NCBI RefSeq assembly: GCF_000350225.1
Contig: NW_005178986.1
Span: 179,970 to 243,969, forward strand
Reading direction: 5' to 3'
Source of the DNA: Chondrus crispus
Lineage: Eukaryota; Rhodophyta; Florideophyceae; Gigartinales; Gigartinaceae
Length of the DNA: 64,000 bases
A model generated the notes under the pieces. It saw nothing but the letters and a program-made list of their open reading frames with translations, had not been told where the DNA came from and searched no databases. Within the stretch, counting starts at the first letter, position 1. Every line of letters starts with the position of its first letter. Below are positions 59,757 through 64,000 of this stretch, piece by piece. The translations under genes and the position numbers were made by a program.

Positions 59757-61639
59757 TCCACAAATACTAATACTCAAGTTTGTGTGTGTGTGTGCGTCTG
59801 TCTGTGCACTTTCGCAAATTTCGCCACTTTTCGGAAAAACGGGCAAATTACGGCCATGAATGCGTACATTTTTCGTAAATTTTTAGTAATTCGCTTTTTG
59901 GCGGCCACGGGCGGGGTGCAGCCTGAATCCAGGCCTGGCTGCCACGCGCACCCGTGGCCATGCACTCATATCATAAGTGTTGAATAGATTTCGGACGAGG
60001 CGGTGGACGTGCCTCCGGCCTCCGCGTCCAGGCGGCGCGCGCGTTCGGCTGACGGGGCAGGATCCGAGTCGCGCAACTTGCGCGACCCACGCCTTGAAGG
60101 CGTGGCGGCGGCGGGTGGTTTGAGCGAGAAGGAGGCCGTCGACGAGCGCGCCGCGTCGCTCGCGCCAGGTGGCTCGCACGTCGAGCTGGCGCGCCGGCGC
60201 GAGATGGAGGGCTGGGGGAGGTGAAGGCGGAGGAGAGGACGGAGGAGGGCGTGGGAAAACGGGGGCAGGAGGGCGTAGAGGGTGGAGGGGAGGGTCACGG
60301 CGAGAGCAGGCAGGAGCACGACAGAAGGTGGCGCTGTGTTCGTATGGCGGCGGTCCATGCGCGTGTGGCGAAGAAGTGGAAGTCTCCCGCTGCAGCGGCG
60401 CCGAAAGCGACGGGAGCAGAGGGGGGAACGCCGCCGCCGACGAGCTCCGGGGTCGCGGCCCGCGCAGCGGCGACAAGCTCGAGGCGGCAGGGAAGAAGAA
60501 GCGGGCGGGCGTGGGCGAGTTCCGCGGGGCGAGCAGCGTCACGGGGGAAGGGTTGCTGGTCGGGCAGAACTTGACGTGCGTGAGCTACAGGGTGTAACAG
60601 ATCATGGATCTGTTCGGCTTCGCGTTGGTGACGGATTCGCCGGCCGGGGCGCACGCTGAGTGTATGCGCGACTTGAGTGGGCTCATGGCGTACGACGCGC
60701 CGCTCTACCGGTAGATGGCCGTGGACAGGGACGAGAAGGGGCTCGCCAGGGAAAGGCAGGCGACGAGTGAGGTAGCAGACAGAGAGTACGTGATGGGTTA
60801 CGTGAAGGACGAGATGCCCAGGCGCACGAAGGTGGTGCTGCATTGGACGGAGCTGGACGGCAGTAAGCGGGATGCGCAGAGTCGAGAGTACGAGAGTTAT
60901 GTGGCTCGGGTGATGAGGACGGCGAAGACGAAGGGGTGTGAGTACTTTGTGACCGGGCAGTTCCCGCGGCTGAATAGGCCCAGCCCGGTATTCTGCAAGG
61001 GGAAGTGGAGGTTTGTCGGGACGGACGAGGAGAAGCCGTTCTTGCGGGCTACGCGATGCTACAGCAGGGGCAGTTGAGAGCAAGCTGGAGTGGGTGGAGG
61101 AGAGCGCACAGAAAAAACTGAAGCGCGAGTAGGAGCGGCTGCGGACGGAGACGGCAGAGGGGAGGTTGGGCGGGCGGCTGAGCAGGCGCAGAAGGCGTCA
61201 GTGGCGATGGGGAAGCTGAAGCGCGAGGCGGAGGAGGCGGGAAGCGGCTGCCGGAGGTCAAGAAGAAGGAGAGGGAGTGGAAGACGGTGGAACAGATGCA
61301 GCAGGAGAAGCGGGAGGCGATGGGCACGGCCGTCCAGGAGTCGCTGGAGAAGAAGCAACGGGAGGGGCGGGTGATGAACACGAGCAGCGTGAGGTTGGAA
61401 CGCGATAGGGGCGGCAAAGTAACGCTACGACTGTGTCGACCGTGGGGGTGGAGAAGGAGCGCGGGCGGAAGAGCGGTAAAAAGTACGGTACTTAAAGTTT
61501 CCTCAAACCCGCTGTGCCTTTATCCACTCCATTCCATTCATTTATATTGAAATTGTAATCCCATAAACTTTATTTTATTCAAACACTTTCGCATTCCTTC
61601 TCACTCGCAGCGCGCAACGCGCGCAACGGAGCCCACTTC
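59757..61639 (+). mobile_element. Helitron 4, 1.9 kb, non-autonomous
   Basis: Starts TCCACAAATACTAATACTC after an A, contains the TGTGTGTG...GTCTGTCTG and GGCGGCCACGGG subterminal features seen in Helitrons 1-3, and ends with stem GCGCGCAACGCGCGC then AACGGAGCCCACTTC, followed by T. It lacks a transposase and carries GC-rich captured sequence. Confidence 0.8.
60300..61077 (+). pseudogene. unrecognised gene fragment carried in Helitron 4, with in-frame stops
   Basis: Protein-like sequence in one frame, including FRGASSVTGEGLLVGQNLTC, MDLFGFALVTDSPAG, YVMGYVKDEMPRRTKVVLHW and GCEYFVTGQFPRLNRP. It is cut by TAA at 60595-60597 and TAG at 60712-60714 without frame change. A Lys/Glu-rich stretch follows to about 61400. 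It looks like captured host sequence. I do not recognise the family. Confidence 0.4.
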
Positions 61640-62024
61640 TATTCTCTAAAATCAGGAGTGAACACAGGACGTCCAAACTTTCTTCATTTCATGCGCGTCG
61701 CATAAATGATCGTATCTACCCTTCAAGGGTACAGTACTTACAAACGCTCGACAGCCCTCATGAAACTTGGCATCAGTGAAGTGCCGCCAAGACTCAAGCT
61801 AAAATAAGTCACTTTTTTAATTCCCCAATGCTGCGCACCGCAATGTGGCAAAAGGGAGTGCCCCCTGACCAGGAGACAGGTGGTGAGGGATGTGCACATG
61901 TGTAGTACGTGTAGCGATATCCAACACGCAAAAATGAATCCGTGTATACACTGATTCGTTTTTGCGTGTTCGCAATTTGGTCCAGTGTCGCTGCAGCGAC
62001 TATTGCCCGCCCATACCGTGGCAT
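61640..62024. other. intergenic, nothing recognised
   Basis: No supported gene. A long minus-strand frame (61738-62376) crosses into the direct repeats and is treated as an artefact. Confidence 0.35.
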
Positions 62025-62280
62025 GGGTCGGCTCCCTCATGTCCTCCGCAAGTGTGAATCCTTGCCGTCTGCCTGCATGACACTGTATCGTCCCCCCTTG
62101 CATTTGAACAAAATTACTACACAAATGGATACACTGAACGCTTGGATTTATTTCTGAGAGATTTTTTCGTGGGTCGGCCCCCTCATGTCCTCCGCAAATG
62201 TGAATCCTTGACGTCTGCCCGCACGACACTGTATCGGCCCCCCCTTGCATTTGAATAAAATTACCGCACGAATGGATACA
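62025..62280 (+). repeat. two direct copies of a 110-bp unit, 146 bp apart
   Basis: 62025-62133 and 62171-62280 agree along their whole length with about a dozen differences (GGGTCGG-[CT]-[CT]CCCTCATGTCC ... AATGGATACA). A duplicated intergenic unit. Confidence 0.85.
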
Positions 62281-62293
62281 GGGGGTCCCACAC

Positions 62294-62335
62294 AATAGTG
62301 CTATACCGGAACAGACCTCGACATATGGCACTATT
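62294..62335. repeat. hairpin related to the one at 35845-35886
   Basis: AATAGTGCTATA and TATGGCACTATT as near-perfect inverted arms, followed by a third GGCACTAT copy. Same arm core and same layout as the hairpin 26 kb away. Confidence 0.6.
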
Positions 62336-62744
62336 GCGTAGACGGCACTATACTGAAAGCGCCAAAACACAATCATTTATGACGGACCACAAGGACAGAC
62401 TGTCTACATTACAGTCTGTCACACGCGGTACTTGGACCCACGAGACGGCGACGACGAGTAAAGACAGCACCATGAGGGTTGCGATTTTTCAGGTTATGGC
62501 CCGCTTCGCTTCACTGCTCAACACACCGAACATCGAATAACACACTGGATCGCGCCTACCCCAAGCACCCAGGACCGGCACGCACCTCCCGCAGCCAACC
62601 CCCGGTGCAAAACCAAGCCGGAACGGAAACGCTCAACACAAGGCAGCCCCGTCCCGAATCCTCGTCAATCCCCCCACACTGCCTCCCGCAGACCTCCTCT
62701 ACATCCCACTGCAACACCCACGCGCCCACTCCAATCCCACAATC
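62336..62744. other. upstream flank or possible 5' LTR/leader of the last copia-type element
   Basis: No gene. The LTR boundary could not be placed because the partner LTR lies outside the window. Confidence 0.3.
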
Positions 62745-64000
62745 ATGGACCGCCGTGACATCCCCAAACTCGAACCGTCGAATTACGGTCCCTGGCTCAT
62801 CGCGCTCCGATCAGCCGCATACACACACGACGCCATTGATCATCTCGAAGGCAACCCGCCCACCCCCGACAATGATCAAGACCTACACACACACACGATA
62901 GCGAACACACGCTTATCCGCAAGATGATCGCGACTATCCCCGCAGACATCCTCAACCTGTTGCTAATGCCCGGCGAGCAACCCACCCCGAACGACATCCT
63001 GCAAAAGCTCACAGTTCACTTCGACACCACAAATGCCAGCGACCACATTTATCTCAAGCAAATGGCCGAGCAATGTCAAATCGAGGAAGGTCAGACTGTA
63101 TACGAATACGTCAAACGCCATGAAACTATCCGAGCACAAATGATCGCCGCCCGGTTCCCCGACATAGCCAACCCATCCACCACAGTGGCCTACATGATAG
63201 ACGGCCTAAAAAAGATTCCCAACACAGCACACATAGGTCTCCAGCTGCTCTCCCTCCAACCGAAGAGCATCAAAGACTTCTTGCACAAGTACAACAGGAT
63301 CGACAACTATCGTCTCGCCATCCAACCAAGCAACCCTTGGCAAACAGCAACACCAGCACACCCAGAATACAACCGCACACCGAGACAACGTGCACCCCGG
63401 CACATCACACGACACTCCATGGCATACCACCCCAACGCCTGTCGACACCACATCTCCAAAGGTTTCCGGGGCCAGCAGCACTCCGATGCCGAGTGCCGCG
63501 ATCCGACACACCCCCGAGATCAGAAGGCCTCGCGCAAGAAAGCGTTTCCCAAAGCCCGAGTCATACAGGAACCCTCTTTCCAGACACAACCTGACCAGGA
63601 AGCCGACGACACCGAATCGGACGACAACGAAACATATGCGGCAGAGGGTATGTTCACACTCGACTCCGCCGCACACCCCACCCACACCCCCCGCCCGTTC
63701 CCACGCATGAGGCGCCTACCTCGCCCCACCAAATCGATCACAGCCACTAACCACTCCACACCATGCACGCATGCCGGCACAATACAGACTTATACGAATA
63801 GAGGTCACCGCATACGCCTACGAGCTGTTCACAGCCCCCAAATACCGTATACGCTAGTATCCATACACTCTCTCACGTCACTAAACTTCACGGTCACGTT
63901 CAACCACCAACACGCATGCATACGAGACCGTGACAACACAGTAATCGGCACAGCCCCCTGGCACAACATCCTCCAGGCATACGCCTGGACCCCCGCCAAA
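62745..64000 (+). pseudogene. gag and start of protease of a second copia-type element, partial
   Basis: ATG at 62745 (MDRRDIPKLEPSNYGPWLIAL) opens a UBN2/copia-type gag. Within the first 55 codons the frame shifts at a CA microsatellite (about 62886-62896), most simply a repeat-length change. The new frame then stays open to the window end: gag helices (YEYVKRHETIRAQM, VAYMIDGLKK), a non-standard zinc-knuckle-like C-x2-H-x9-H-x4-C near 63440-63500, then a protease-like region with FTLDSAA (usually L-D-S-G-A) near 63650 and a VHSPQIPYTLVSIHSLTSLN strand. The element continues beyond 64000. Confidence 0.75.

Noticed and set aside
61738..62376. 212-codon minus-strand frame
   Set aside because: It runs through the two 110-bp direct repeats and shows the repeat pattern itself, with no domain; open by chance.
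1..64000. Bacterial contamination or horizontally acquired island
   Set aside because: Mfd-like and carbonic anhydrase genes carry plastid targeting regions and lie among eukaryotic transposons; there is no operon structure or ribosome-binding pattern.
1..64000. tRNA, rRNA or CRISPR features
   Set aside because: No convincing T-arm or anticodon-arm combination, rRNA core or spaced direct repeat array was seen by eye.

Overview
The window looks like nuclear DNA of a transposon-rich, intron-poor photosynthetic eukaryote. A florideophyte red alga of the Chondrus crispus kind fits best, but that is inference. The reasons: uninterrupted eukaryotic genes with long open frames; a plastid-type transcription-repair coupling factor; an alpha-carbonic anhydrase with a twin-arginine (thylakoid-lumen) signal; an ER DnaJ protein; a peroxisomal-type half ABC transporter; and several nested eukaryotic transposable elements. 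There is one 148-base assembly gap (39584-39731).

Layout. (1) 1-16.3 kb: a MULE-type SWIM transposase gene (already frameshifted) is split by a 14.8-kb Ty3/gypsy chromovirus with near-identical LTRs and a GCACG target duplication. Its gag-pol is followed by 6.1 kb that includes a long antisense reading frame. (2) 16.3-22.3 kb: a 15-bp minisatellite, then the decayed remains of a large unrecognised gene, probably transposon-derived, split by a 590-bp solo LTR (target duplication AAGCT). (3) 22.9-35.1 kb: the host gene island. In order: TRCF/Mfd-like (+), a type I membrane protein (-), an ABCD half transporter (+), a Tat-targeted alpha-carbonic anhydrase (+) and an ERdj3-like DnaJ (-). The gene 5' flanks share the 8-mer TACACGTG. 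(4) 36.6-51.6 kb: a pogo/Tigger-like element whose right end appears to be split by three Helitrons in perfect head-to-tail tandem: a 6.5-kb copy with an intact 1709-aa Rep-helicase, a 3.9-kb deleted copy and a 1.9-kb GC-rich copy with an armadillo-like gene fragment. (5) 51.6-59.4 kb: a second pogo-like remnant with a 7.07-kb Ty1/copia element inserted in its right end. That element also has an antisense reading frame after pol. (6) 59.4-64 kb: a fourth Helitron, a duplicated 110-bp unit, a hairpin, and the gag-protease start of another copia-type element running off the window.

How it fits together: about 12 kb of housekeeping, plastid and organelle genes is an island between layers of transposons inserted into transposons. 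Several insertion events can be ordered from exact target duplications and terminal signatures. The most unusual observations are the antisense protein-coding frames 3' of pol in two retrotransposons of different superfamilies, the tandem Helitron array with a non-canonical CTTG 3' end, and the shared CACGTG-type motif at gene and transposon 5' ends. No tRNA, rRNA or CRISPR array was recognised by eye.
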